Source of the DNA: Methylocystis sp. L43
Lineage (GTDB): Bacteria; Pseudomonadota; Alphaproteobacteria; Rhizobiales; Beijerinckiaceae
Assembly: GCF_015709525.1 (NCBI RefSeq)
Contig: NZ_JADNRA010000027.1
Location: 1-64,000 of the forward strand
Length of the DNA stretch: 64,000 bases
Direction: 5' to 3'
Numbering within the stretch: position 1 is the first letter of the stretch; every line of letters begins with the position of its first letter. Of this stretch, positions 10,031 to 17,937 are shown one piece after another. The notes beneath the pieces are model-generated. The model searched no databases, was not told where the DNA came from, and worked only from the letters and a program-made list of their open reading frames with translations. Both the position numbers and the translations under genes were made by a program.

Positions 10031-10345
10031 CTACAAAGCCACGTAAATGAATTTCCCCGCCTTCAGTCCGGGATAATTTTCGCGCAAGGCGTTCGCGATC
10101 TTTCCGACGAGCGTCTTGTCGGCGGCGGCGGAGGCGCCGACAAAATCAGTTCCCTGCATCCAGGTTTCGAAGAAGCAGTGCAGCGTCTCGTCGTAATCGG
10201 CGCCGGTGGGATTGGCGGTCTTGTCGCTAAGATCGGCGACTCCCGCGGCGCTGACCTCAAGACGCCAGTCCCGGTCGTCTTCGACGGACGCCATCAGACT
10301 GGCGAGATCGTCATTCGTCCAATCGGTCTTCAGATCCACCGCCAT
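10031..10345 (-). CDS. Unrecognised 104-residue protein of the nif region
   Basis: Not recognised. A small acidic soluble protein with no membrane segment and a single cysteine (LHCFFETWMQG). It begins MAVDLKTDWTNDDLASLMASVEDD-like and ends in a short basic tail. GGAAGGTGG lies just before the ATG, which supports it as real. It is the second gene of the minus-strand unit Rieske - this - YqeB-like - globin, 55 bp after the Rieske stop. Co-transcription from a sigma54-type promoter suggests a nitrogen-fixation role, but nothing in the sequence says which. Confidence 0.75.
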   Translation of the reverse strand: MAVDLKTDWTNDDLASLMASVEDDRDWRLEVSAAGVADLSDKTANPTGADYDETLHCFFETWMQGTDFVGASAAADKTLVGKIANALRENYPGLKAGKFIYVAL

Positions 10346-10400
10346 GCTCGCCCACCTTCCTTGCGTGATCGCGGTCTCGCAATATGCAGACCAGCGTTGT

Positions 10401-10733
10401 TCAGGGTTCTGCGAAGATCGGCGCTATGCCTTCGGCGTCGATATAGACGACGCCGTCTTCGATCCGCACCGGATATTCGGCGAGCGGCGTCGCATGCTCG
10501 TGGGTGGGTTGACCGCTGTTCATGTCCCACGACCAGAAATGCAGCGGACAGGTCAACGTCGTCCCGTCGAAATCGGCGTCCGCCAAGGGAACATTGGTGT
10601 GCGGACAGACTCCCTGAAACGCCTTTACGACGCCGTCTTCCGGCCAGGCGAGAACGATGAGTTGCGCGTCGGCGATGACCACGCGCATTCCGCCCTCCAT
10701 GAGTGTGTCTTCCTTGCAGACGCGAACAAACAT
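10401..10733 (-). CDS. Rieske-type [2Fe-2S] ferredoxin
   Basis: 110 residues from ATG 10733 (GGAG 8 bases upstream; 16 extra residues in the longer frame are not conserved-looking). Ligands Cys43-X-His45 and Cys62-X2-His65 in CPHTNVPL and CPLHFWSWD match soluble Rieske ferredoxins of the toluene/biphenyl dioxygenase type. There is no oxygenase next to it, so it more likely serves as a stand-alone electron carrier. First gene of the minus-strand operon, 44 bp behind a -24/-12 promoter match. Confidence 0.92.
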   Translation of the reverse strand: MFVRVCKEDTLMEGGMRVVIADAQLIVLAWPEDGVVKAFQGVCPHTNVPLADADFDGTTLTCPLHFWSWDMNSGQPTHEHATPLAEYPVRIEDGVVYIDAEGIAPIFAEP

Positions 10734-10776
10734 GAAGGCGCTCCGTAAGGCTGGCTGCGAATTTGCATCGACGGCG

Positions 10777-10792
10777 AGCAAGATTCGAGCCG
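10777..10792 (-). promoter_or_regulatory. Sigma54 (-24/-12) promoter of the Rieske-globin operon
   Basis: On the minus strand the sequence reads CGGCTCG-N4-TTGCT, with GG and GC exactly 10 bases apart. It matches the -24/-12 consensus except for the first T and one A. The -12 GC lies about 45 bp before the Rieske ATG. No TGT-N10-ACA NifA site was found in the 200 bp upstream, which is hicA coding sequence. Confidence 0.72.
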
Positions 10793-10813
10793 TGACCGAC
10801 GGGAGGCGACGCC

Positions 10814-11056
10814 GTGCATAACAAGCGCCTGGAGGCGTTTCGCAATGATCCGGGCGGCGCCTGGACGCCCGCCGATTTTGAAATCACCGCCTCGCAATAT
10901 GCGATCAAGTTCCGCAAGGTGACGGGAACGCATGTCGTGTTCACGCATCCTTCCGTGCCGAATTGCGTCGCCATCCCCATGAAGGCGAAGGTGAGAAGTG
11001 TTCACGTGAAGGCCTTTGTCGCGATGGTGGACCTCATGGATGAGTTGGACAAATGA
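10814..11056 (+). CDS. hicA: HicA-like mRNA interferase toxin
   Basis: 80 residues, GTG start with GGGAGG upstream. The core FRKVTGTHVVFTHPSVPNCVAIP matches the HicA double-stranded-RNA-binding-like fold, whose conserved His (here His40 in GTHVVF) is the catalytic residue. The C-terminal VHVKAFVAMVDLMDEL replaces the usual GTLRSILKQAGL helix. It overlaps the next gene by an ATGA, the usual hicA-hicB coupling. HicA toxins cut mRNA when not bound by HicB. Confidence 0.82.
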   Translation: MHNKRLEAFRNDPGGAWTPADFEITASQYAIKFRKVTGTHVVFTHPSVPNCVAIPMKAKVRSVHVKAFVAMVDLMDELDK

Positions 11057-11271
11057 GCGAGGCGCCCGGCTATCGAACCGAGCTGGGCCGCGGACCGCCA
11101 GAGGAGGGCGGCTATTACGTGCTGTCTTATCCAGAGATTCCCGGCTGCTTTGGCGTCGGCGACACCGAGGCGGAGGCGGTGGAGGATGGACGCCGGGCGC
11201 TGATCGCCGTGCTCGATGCGCTAAAGGCCGTCGACCGGCCGCCGCCCGAGGCGCGGGGGGAGAGCGCGTGA
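11053..11271 (+). CDS. hicB: HicB-like antitoxin (short form)
   Basis: 72 residues. The partial RNase H-like fold of HicB is recognisable: YYVLSYPEIPGCFGVGDTEAEAVEDGRRAL. It is short and has no C-terminal DNA-binding domain, so either repression of the operon depends on another protein or the pair is not autoregulated in the standard way. ATGA overlap with hicA; its stop overlaps the GTG start of the next gene, giving a three-gene unit. Confidence 0.83.
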   Translation: MSEAPGYRTELGRGPPEEGGYYVLSYPEIPGCFGVGDTEAEAVEDGRRALIAVLDALKAVDRPPPEARGESA

Positions 11272-11729
11272 GGACGGAAAATCATGGCTCCGACACGGCG
11301 GCGCTGCAGGAGTCTGCGGGCTGCGTCAACGCTGTGCCGGCGCTTTCCGTTCCGATGGGGTTCCGGCTTTTGGCGCTGCGTTGCTATCACAATGATCCTG
11401 ATCCGCCTGCCTTCGCCTGGCTCAATCAGCGCATCTTTCGCACGCCCGACCGCATGGGTCGGCACGGGCTGTTTTTTGGCGCCGCCTTTCGACCGGAAAT
11501 CATGGATTGGCTGATTGCACGCGTCGGCCGGCCGTCGTCGCGCGAGAGCGGCAAGCCGCAGCGCAATCCCGACTGGCCAAACATCATCTGGCGTAGCGTG
11601 GAACGGGCGTGGCCCGACGACACGCGCACCACGGAATGGTCGATCGAGGTCGTCTTTGCGAGCGCGGATGTGGCGAAGGCTTTTGCCGAGCGCTGGCGCG
11701 AACGACTGTCCGGCGGATTCGACGGCTGA
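11268..11729 (+). CDS. Unrecognised 153-residue protein coupled to hicAB
   Basis: Not recognised. GTG 11268 overlaps the hicB stop and has GGGGGGAGA just upstream; the longer frame that begins at 11016 is a shadow of hicA/hicB and was not used. The protein is soluble, Trp- and Arg-rich toward the end (RSVERAWPDDTRTTEWSIEV), with no signal peptide or membrane segment. Tight coupling suggests it belongs with hicAB or with the nif region. Convergent with the AAA gene with a 5-bp gap, so no room for a separate terminator. Confidence 0.68.
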   Translation: MRTENHGSDTAALQESAGCVNAVPALSVPMGFRLLALRCYHNDPDPPAFAWLNQRIFRTPDRMGRHGLFFGAAFRPEIMDWLIARVGRPSSRESGKPQRNPDWPNIIWRSVERAWPDDTRTTEWSIEVVFASADVAKAFAERWRERLSGGFDG

Positions 11730-11734
11730 ATCTG

Positions 11735-13432
11735 CTACGCCGCATGCGCCGTGTCGAGGCCGCGAAAGATCGCGCAGCGGCGGAAAACGGCGACGCTCGG
11801 CGGCACATTCTTCTGGTGGCAGAACTTCGCCGTGAGCTTCGCCAACCCCTTTATGTCGCGGCCCGTGGCGGCGGGGAAAATCTCGACGAGGTCGTCGATG
11901 AGCGCGTCATCGACGTTGAGCGCGAATTGCTCGGTCATCACGCGCCAGATGCGGCGCTTCGCGTCAGCGTCTGGCGGGTTGTATTTGATCAGCGCGATGC
12001 AGCGCGAGACGATCGCTTCGTCGATGTCGTCGACGCGGTTCGTCGTCAGGAAAAGCAGACCATTGAAATATTCGAGCACGCGCAGGAAAACGCCGACGAC
12101 GGCGTTCATGGCGATGTTGTCGTCGCGGCGTTTGATGTAGACGTCGGCCTCGTCGATCAGCATCACCGCTCCCCAGCGCTGGGCGCGCGTCAAAATCTCC
12201 TTTAGCGCCGTCTCCATCGTGCCGACGTTGAGGCCCAACTGCCCCGAATGCACGCGGTACAAGGGACGCTGGATGATTTCCGAATAGACCTCCGCGGTCA
12301 GCGTTTTGCCAACGCCGGGCGGGCCGGCGCAAAGCACCGTGGTGCCGCCGGATTTGCCCTGGACGATGTCGTCCATCAGCACGTCCATTTCGGCGGTCAG
12401 AATGTCGATGAGATCCGTCTGCTCCTCCGGCAGCACCAGCTTGCTCTTCAACTCGGGCTGATAGCGATAAAGCCGCATCTCATCGACATGCACCCAGACG
12501 TGATGATGCAGATCGAGATGGAACATCAGAATGTAGGGATGCACAGGAACTTGCGTGAAGAGTCCCGGCGGAATCTGTTCGCGCAGCTCGGCGATTTCGT
12601 CCTCGCCGGAGAAATTGTTGCTCTTGCCCGCCTTGCGCAGGAAATGCCCGAGCACGTCGCCTGGCGCCTCCAGCGTCAGGTTGCGCGCCGAGAGCACCGC
12701 CTCGTCATTGACGAGACGCGCCTCGCCGCCGCTCGTCGAGAGCACGATGACGTCCTTACGCGTCCAGTCCGTATCGCGATGCGTGGCGTTGGGGTCTTCG
12801 GCGTGAAAGCCGGAGCCCTTGCCCGAAAATTGCGCGCCATAGCGGCCGCGCCAATCGAAATAGGTCTCGCTCGCCGCGTCGAAGGCCTCGATCAAAGCCG
12901 GCGTCTCGCGCAGAAAACCTTTGGCGGCGAGGATTTCGCTGATGGTTCGGCCGACGATGTCGGGCGCCATGATGCGCATGAGATTGGTTTGCAGCGTGCC
13001 CTTGGCGTTGGCCTTCAGTTCCACCAGGATCTTGCCGGCCTCGTCGTTGGAGGTCGGCACATAGTCGAAGCGCGTCACGACATAGGGCAGCGCCTTGGCG
13101 GCGACGCTGGCTGTGAACAGCCAGCCGCGTAACCCGTCGGTCGTCATGTATTTGACCAGCGCCGGCAATACGTCTTCGAGATCGCCGGCTTCGAAGCGCT
13201 TGCCCTGCGACTCCAGCGCCGAGCGCAGCGTCGCGAGCTGCGCGGCTCTGGCGCGCAATTCGGGACCCGATTGCTGATACAGCTCTTCGAGGAAGTCGAA
13301 TTCGGCGCCGGAGAGATGCGCAAGATCGAGTTCGACTCTGTCGCCGAAGCGCAGTTGCGACGAGAGCCCCGAATGGGCGGGAAAGCGCGCAATCAGCGCT
13401 TCGACATGCGGCCTTTCGATTTGAATGTTCAT
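11735..13432 (-). CDS. AAA+ ATPase coupled to a SagB-type nitroreductase
   Basis: 565 residues: about 340 N-terminal residues of unrecognised sequence, then one AAA+ module. Walker A is GPPGVGKT (370-377) and Walker B VMLIDEAD (423-430), with a likely sensor-1 LFLTTNRVDDID and arginine-containing DEAIVSRCI. The start overlaps the stop of the SagB-type gene by ATGA, so the two are translationally coupled. Single-AAA proteins of this kind act as remodelling chaperones or Rubisco-activase-like motors; the partner here may be the nitroreductase or a nitrogenase component. The function is inference. Confidence 0.9.
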   Translation of the reverse strand: MNIQIERPHVEALIARFPAHSGLSSQLRFGDRVELDLAHLSGAEFDFLEELYQQSGPELRARAAQLATLRSALESQGKRFEAGDLEDVLPALVKYMTTDGLRGWLFTASVAAKALPYVVTRFDYVPTSNDEAGKILVELKANAKGTLQTNLMRIMAPDIVGRTISEILAAKGFLRETPALIEAFDAASETYFDWRGRYGAQFSGKGSGFHAEDPNATHRDTDWTRKDVIVLSTSGGEARLVNDEAVLSARNLTLEAPGDVLGHFLRKAGKSNNFSGEDEIAELREQIPPGLFTQVPVHPYILMFHLDLHHHVWVHVDEMRLYRYQPELKSKLVLPEEQTDLIDILTAEMDVLMDDIVQGKSGGTTVLCAGPPGVGKTLTAEVYSEIIQRPLYRVHSGQLGLNVGTMETALKEILTRAQRWGAVMLIDEADVYIKRRDDNIAMNAVVGVFLRVLEYFNGLLFLTTNRVDDIDEAIVSRCIALIKYNPPDADAKRRIWRVMTEQFALNVDDALIDDLVEIFPAATGRDIKGLAKLTAKFCHQKNVPPSVAVFRRCAIFRGLDTAHAA

Positions 13433-15084
13433 GTTCGCTCGCGCATCTCTTCAGGGTAGGCGGGGAGCGTCAGCATGCGCGGGTCTTCCAGCGCGGCGCC
13501 GACGGTGAAGTGGTAGACGTCCTGAAAGGCGTATTGCTCTGGCGACAGACCGAGCATCGCGTGGATCTCGTCGTCGAAGAAGCAACCGATCCCCGTGCCG
13601 GAGAGGCCGATGGCGCTGGCCCAGAGATAGAGCGCCTGGCCGATCGCGCCGGCCTCCCAGTGCAGCCGGCGATAGCCGAAGCCGCCGTCCTCTTGAAGCG
13701 TGCGATCGAAATCGGCGATCATCGCGACGGCGAAACAGCCCTTGCCGGCGATCGCCTGGCGGCAGGCGTTCATGCTCGCCTCGCGTTCGACGGCGCCGCG
13801 CCGCAGACGAAAGAGTTTGAGCGGCCCGATCTCGATCGGCGTCCAAAGCAGCGCCAGCGCCGACATCTCGCGCAGCCGCGCCGTTGTTTCGGCGTCGCGC
13901 TGCAGCAGATAGAGACCCGGCTCCACGCCCTCGACGCGATGCACGAAGAGCAGCAGATTCAGGCGCGGCGGCCAGGGGAAAGGCGCCAGGCAAGGCTCGG
14001 CGCCGGGAAGCGTCGACGTCAGCATCGCGCAAAACGCCTCGTGCGAGAGGCGGGCGATCCCGTCCATGCGCTGCGCGCTGCGCCGACGCCGCACCACGCG
14101 CCCGATGTCCGGCAGCGGGAACGGGAAGGCGGGTTTCGGCGCCATGCGCGACAAGGGCTCCACTGTCGGCGTGCGCGGCTTGACGCAGAACCGCGCCGCC
14201 CGGTCAACGAGCGGCCAGCCGTCGTGATCTTCGCTCAAGCGATTGGCCGCGCCCGTCCACGTTCGCGGCGCGCGCGCAAGGTTGGAGACGTCGATGGCGG
14301 GGGGCGCGTTCCCATCAGCGGCGATCCACAAGAGCGCATCAGGATGTTCTTCTTCGCGCCGATGAGAAGCGTCCGGCCGATCGAGTCCGAGCAGCGCCGC
14401 GACGTCGGCGTCGCCCGGTTCGCACAAAAGATGCGCGCGCCAGCCCAGCGCGGCGGCGGCCTGCGCGGCGGCGCCGATCGCATGGCCGACATCGAGTTGG
14501 CAATAGCGAAACGCCCGCTCGCCATATTTCCAGCTCTCGCGCCAGGGGACGGAACTCAGACCGAGCAGAAAGCCGCCCTCGGGCAGAACCAGCGGCGTTT
14601 CAAAATCAGCGCGCCGCTCCAGCGCATGATCTTCCTGCGCATAGTGATAAAGCGCGGCGGTCTCGCCGAGCCCCTCGGCGGCGTTGGCGAGGAGATAGGC
14701 TTCGGTCGGATGCAGATTGCCGGAAGAAGGATTGTTGCGCAGCGCCCACGTCGAGCCTTCGTAACTTTTCCAGGCGCTGATCCCGAAGCCGAGCTCCATG
14801 AACAGGCCGAGCGCCATGCGGTCGAGCGGCGCGGCGCGCAGCGCAGGGCCGGGGAAAGGCGCGGTCTCTTCGCGATCGCGTAACGGCAGTTCGATGCGCG
14901 GTGCGCCCTCGAAGCGCCGGAAGGGCGAAGGCTGCGAGGTCCAATCGAGAAAGGCCGGCCCCAGCGCGTAGCGCGTCGGGGCATGTTTCGTGCGCCGGTG
15001 ATAGCCGCGAATGTCGCTTGGCAGAGCGTCGGCGTCCTGCGGGCGTTCTTTCAGGCTCTGAATTTCGGTTTCGGCGTCCGCCAT
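13429..15084 (-). CDS. SagB/ThcOx-type dehydrogenase with two nitroreductase-like domains
   Basis: 551 residues from ATG 15084 with GAGGAGG upstream; the longer frame to 15543 runs into the intergenic region. The first flavin-domain half carries the SagB-type signature RNNPSSGNLHPTEAYL (about 115-131); the second (from about residue 330) has VVRRRRSAQRMDG, LNLLLFVHRVEG and the FMN-proximal GAIGQALYLWASAIGLSGTGIGCF. SagB enzymes oxidise azolines in peptide natural products, but no YcaO cyclodehydratase or precursor peptide is nearby, so a stand-alone FMN oxidoreductase is more likely here. Coupled to the AAA gene and located between nif genes and the photosynthesis cluster. Confidence 0.88.
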   Translation of the reverse strand: MADAETEIQSLKERPQDADALPSDIRGYHRRTKHAPTRYALGPAFLDWTSQPSPFRRFEGAPRIELPLRDREETAPFPGPALRAAPLDRMALGLFMELGFGISAWKSYEGSTWALRNNPSSGNLHPTEAYLLANAAEGLGETAALYHYAQEDHALERRADFETPLVLPEGGFLLGLSSVPWRESWKYGERAFRYCQLDVGHAIGAAAQAAAALGWRAHLLCEPGDADVAALLGLDRPDASHRREEEHPDALLWIAADGNAPPAIDVSNLARAPRTWTGAANRLSEDHDGWPLVDRAARFCVKPRTPTVEPLSRMAPKPAFPFPLPDIGRVVRRRRSAQRMDGIARLSHEAFCAMLTSTLPGAEPCLAPFPWPPRLNLLLFVHRVEGVEPGLYLLQRDAETTARLREMSALALLWTPIEIGPLKLFRLRRGAVEREASMNACRQAIAGKGCFAVAMIADFDRTLQEDGGFGYRRLHWEAGAIGQALYLWASAIGLSGTGIGCFFDDEIHAMLGLSPEQYAFQDVYHFTVGAALEDPRMLTLPAYPEEMRERT

Positions 15085-15305
15085 GCGGCCTCCTCGTCGA
15101 CTTCTTAATTCAAGAAGGGCGCCCAGTTTTGTGGGTTGAGAATAGCCAACGAGATCAATGACTTTTAAAGGACCGGGAAGGAATGCGCCCAGATAGCGAG
15201 AAAGAATGTCGCACAAGACCGCGACAGTGGAGACGCAACCCGGGGCTTTTGGCCGATAGGTGACATTGTCGGTTCCGCCGCGGCTCGGGCCTGCGGCGAC
15301 CGCAA

Positions 15306-15321
15306 GGGTATGCTTCTTGCT
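15306..15321 (+). promoter_or_regulatory. Possible sigma54 (-24/-12) promoter of the PDR-type reductase gene
   Basis: The sequence reads GGGTATG-N4-TTGCT with GG (15307-15308) and GC (15319-15320) exactly 10 bases apart. The -12 half is perfect, the -24 half weak (T for C at two places, first T missing). It lies about 40 bp before the ATG. No TGT-N10-ACA site was found in the gap from 15085 to 15361, which otherwise shows no gene. Confidence 0.45.
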
Positions 15322-15361
15322 ACTTTCTGCGCTCTGTTCCGCATCTTGATCGGACGACGCG

Positions 15362-16324
15362 ATGGACGAAACTCTGCGTGAAGTGATTGTGGCCAAGAAG
15401 AGCGAGGAGGCCCACAATATGGCCTCGTTCGAACTGGTCGATCCCACCGGCGCCGAACTGCCGACCTTCTCGCCTGGCGCGCATGTCGACGTCACGCTTC
15501 CCGGCGGTTTGGTGCGGCAATATTCCTTGTGCAACAGCGCCACGGAACGCCATCGCTATGTCATTGGCGTGTGGAACGACGCGAACAGTCGCGGCGGCTC
15601 CAAGGCGCTGCATACGCAGGTGAATGTCGGCGACAAATTGCAGGTGGGCTTGCCGAGAAATCGGTTTCGCGTGCCGCGGCAAACGAAACGCGCGATCTTG
15701 ATGGCGCGAGGCATCGGCGTGACGCCGATCCTGAGCATCGCGGACCATCTCAAGCGTCAGAAGATTCCCTTCGATCTGCACTACGTTTACGCGATGATGT
15801 CGCCGGGTTCATTCAGCGAGATGATCGCGACATCGAATTTCGCGGAGAATACGAAATATTATTATGAGGCGAGCGAGCTCAATCAGCTGCTCAATCCGGT
15901 GACCCTTCTGCAGGACCAACCGGAAGAGACGCAGCTCTTCATCTGTGGCGTGGATTGGTGGCAGGATCCGATCATCCACCTCGCCGAGCAGAAAAGTTGG
16001 GCGAAGGAGCGAATCCACGTCGAAAGATTCACTGCGAAAGTGCCGCCGGCCGTGCTCGACAAGGTCTTCGAAGTCAAGATCGCCAGCACGGGCGCCGTAT
16101 ACAAAGTCCCCGGCGACAAGACCGTCACGGCTTTCCTCGAGGAGCAGGGCGTCAAAATTCCCACCTCCTGCGAACAGGGCATGTGCGGAACTTGCAAGAT
16201 CCAGGTCATCGAAGGCGAGGCGGATCATCGCGACAAGCGTCTCTCCGATCAGGAAAAGGCGGACGGCTTTTTTCTGGCCTGCGTCTCGCGCGCCAAGAGC
16301 GACCTGCTGGTGCTGAATTTGTAA
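15362..16324 (+). CDS. PDR/VanB-type flavin reductase with C-terminal [2Fe-2S] ferredoxin domain
   Basis: 320 residues in the order flavin-binding barrel (RQYSLCNS, around 52-59), NAD-binding domain (MARGIGVTPILS) and plant-type ferredoxin. Cluster ligands are Cys270, Cys275, Cys278 (CEQGMCGTC) and Cys307. This is the phthalate dioxygenase reductase layout: electrons pass from NAD(P)H through FMN to [2Fe-2S] and then to a partner. No Rieske oxygenase is adjacent; the Rieske ferredoxin at 10401 or a nitrogenase-related acceptor are possible partners. Divergent from sagB-AAA and last gene before the photosynthesis cluster. Confidence 0.92.
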   Translation: MDETLREVIVAKKSEEAHNMASFELVDPTGAELPTFSPGAHVDVTLPGGLVRQYSLCNSATERHRYVIGVWNDANSRGGSKALHTQVNVGDKLQVGLPRNRFRVPRQTKRAILMARGIGVTPILSIADHLKRQKIPFDLHYVYAMMSPGSFSEMIATSNFAENTKYYYEASELNQLLNPVTLLQDQPEETQLFICGVDWWQDPIIHLAEQKSWAKERIHVERFTAKVPPAVLDKVFEVKIASTGAVYKVPGDKTVTAFLEEQGVKIPTSCEQGMCGTCKIQVIEGEADHRDKRLSDQEKADGFFLACVSRAKSDLLVLNL

Positions 16325-16398
16325 GGCTGCGCGTGGACGCCTTATGGCGTAGACACGGCCCATCGCAGACCCTTGATCGTTCCGCCGGACCGCGCTAG

Positions 16399-16416
16399 TG
16401 TCTACTTATGTTGACA
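16399..16416 (+). promoter_or_regulatory. PpsR/CrtJ operator before (and over) the crtI start
   Basis: TGT-N12-ACA, embedded in the longer palindrome AGTGTC-N10-GACACT. The candidate crtI ATG at 16408 lies in the middle of the operator, so bound PpsR would block the start region or the true start is further downstream. Confidence 0.72.
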
Positions 16417-17937
16417 CTTGCTGAGCGACCCTGCTTGGCGGCGGCCACCGGGAGGAAGCCCCGCGCCGTCTTGATCGGCAGCGGCTTTGGGGGCCTTGCC
16501 GCCGCGATCCGGCTGGGCGTTCGCGGCTACAGCGTCACCGTTCTGGAAAAGCGCGATGTGCCGGGCGGCCGCGCCTCTGTCTATCGTCAAGACGGATTTA
16601 CGTTCGACGCCGGGCCGACGATCATCACGGCGCCCTTCCTTTTCGAAGAGCTTTGGACGCTCTGTGGGCGCCAGATGGCCGACGATATCGAATTGCGGCC
16701 GATGTCGCCCTTTTATCGCATCCGTTTCGACGACGGCGCCTGCTTCAACTACAGCGGCGATATGGATGCGATGCGGGCCGAGGTCGCCCGCTTCTCGCCG
16801 CAGGACGTCGACGGCTTTACGCGCTTCATGGACAAAAGCCGAGAGATCTGTCGCATCGGTTTCGAAGAGCTTGGCGATGTTCCGTTCTCGTCGCCGCTCG
16901 ACATGGCGCGCATCGCCGGCGATCTCATCCGACTTCAGGGCTACCGCAGCGTCTATGGGCTCGTGTCGCAATTCTTCCGCGACGAGCGGTTGCGCACAAT
17001 CTTCAGCTTCCATCCGCTGCTGATCGGCGGCAGTCCGTTTCGCGCCAGCGCGATTTATTGTCTGATCGCGGCGCTGGAAAAGCGTTGGGGCGTGCATTTC
17101 GCGATGGGCGGCACTGGCAGTCTTGTCGCCGGGCTCGTCAAACTCATCGAAAGTCAGGGCGGCGAGATTCGCTGTAATGCGGAGGTCGGCTCCATCATCG
17201 TCGAGAAGGGCGTCGCCAAGGGCGTGCAATTGGCGTCGGGCGAACGCATCGACTCCGACATCGTGGTTTCGAACGCGGACTCAGCCTGGACCTATCGCTA
17301 TCTGTTGCCTGCTTCCGCTCGGCGTCGGTGGAGCGATCGCAAGCTCGATCGCGCCAGCTACTCGATGGGACTTTTCCTCTGGTATTTCGGCGTGCGGCGC
17401 AGATATGAGGACGTCGCGCATCATACGATTCTGCTCGGGCCGCGCTATCGCGAGCTGCTGAAGGACATCTTTCAGCACAAGACCCTCTCCGAAGATTTCA
17501 GCCTGTATCTGCATCGGCCAACGGCGACCGACCCGTCGCTCGCCCCGCCGGGCTGCGATACGTTCTACGTTCTTTCGCCGGTGCCCAATCTCGAAGGCGG
17601 CCAGGACTGGTCAGCGCTCGAGGAGCGCTATCGCCAGAGAATTGAACAGAACCTCCAAGAGACGGTCTTGCCGGGCCTGGCTTCTGAAATCGTCACCTCG
17701 CGGGTCGCGACTCCGCTGAGCTTCGAAGCGGAGCTCAACGCCTTCCACGGCGCGGCCTTCGGACTGGAGCCGATACTGACGCAAAGCGCCTGGTTCCGCC
17801 CGCATAATGCGAGCGAGGACGTGCGCAATCTTTTTCTCGTCGGGGCGGGCACGCATCCCGGCGCCGGACTGCCGGGCGTTCTGTCGTCGGCGCGGATACT
17901 CGACAAGGTGGCGCCCGATGCATCCGTTTTCGCCTGA
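16408..17937 (+). CDS. crtI: Phytoene desaturase CrtI
   Basis: 509 residues. Desaturates phytoene stepwise to neurosporene/lycopene, membrane-associated, FAD-dependent. N-terminal FAD fold LIGSGFGGLAAAIRLGVRGYSVTVLEKRDVPGGRA and the C-terminal CrtI fingerprint LVGAGTHPGAGLPGVLSSARI are intact. The start is uncertain: ATG 16408 has no clear ribosome site and sits inside a PpsR operator; TTG 16435 is the next option that keeps the FAD fold. The 3' end overlaps crtB by 20 bases. Confidence 0.96.
   Translation: MLTLAERPCLAAATGRKPRAVLIGSGFGGLAAAIRLGVRGYSVTVLEKRDVPGGRASVYRQDGFTFDAGPTIITAPFLFEELWTLCGRQMADDIELRPMSPFYRIRFDDGACFNYSGDMDAMRAEVARFSPQDVDGFTRFMDKSREICRIGFEELGDVPFSSPLDMARIAGDLIRLQGYRSVYGLVSQFFRDERLRTIFSFHPLLIGGSPFRASAIYCLIAALEKRWGVHFAMGGTGSLVAGLVKLIESQGGEIRCNAEVGSIIVEKGVAKGVQLASGERIDSDIVVSNADSAWTYRYLLPASARRRWSDRKLDRASYSMGLFLWYFGVRRRYEDVAHHTILLGPRYRELLKDIFQHKTLSEDFSLYLHRPTATDPSLAPPGCDTFYVLSPVPNLEGGQDWSALEERYRQRIEQNLQETVLPGLASEIVTSRVATPLSFEAELNAFHGAAFGLEPILTQSAWFRPHNASEDVRNLFLVGAGTHPGAGLPGVLSSARILDKVAPDASVFA

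Noticed and set aside
11016-11267. N-terminal extension of the 153-aa protein
   Set aside because: Out-of-frame translation of hicA/hicB; GTG 11268 with its own ribosome site is the better start.
12248-13132. 294-codon frame antisense to the AAA gene
   Set aside because: Shadow; the Walker motifs are on the minus strand.
13510-14883. 457-codon open frame antisense to the SagB-type gene
   Set aside because: No family features; the minus-strand protein has two nitroreductase-like domains and a good ribosome site.
13429-15084. Azole-peptide (RiPP) biosynthesis cluster around the SagB-type gene
   Set aside because: No YcaO cyclodehydratase, precursor peptide or transporter nearby.
16325-16407. 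Imperfect hairpin after the PDR-type reductase gene
   Set aside because: Only 5 continuous pairs and no T tract; not a supportable terminator.
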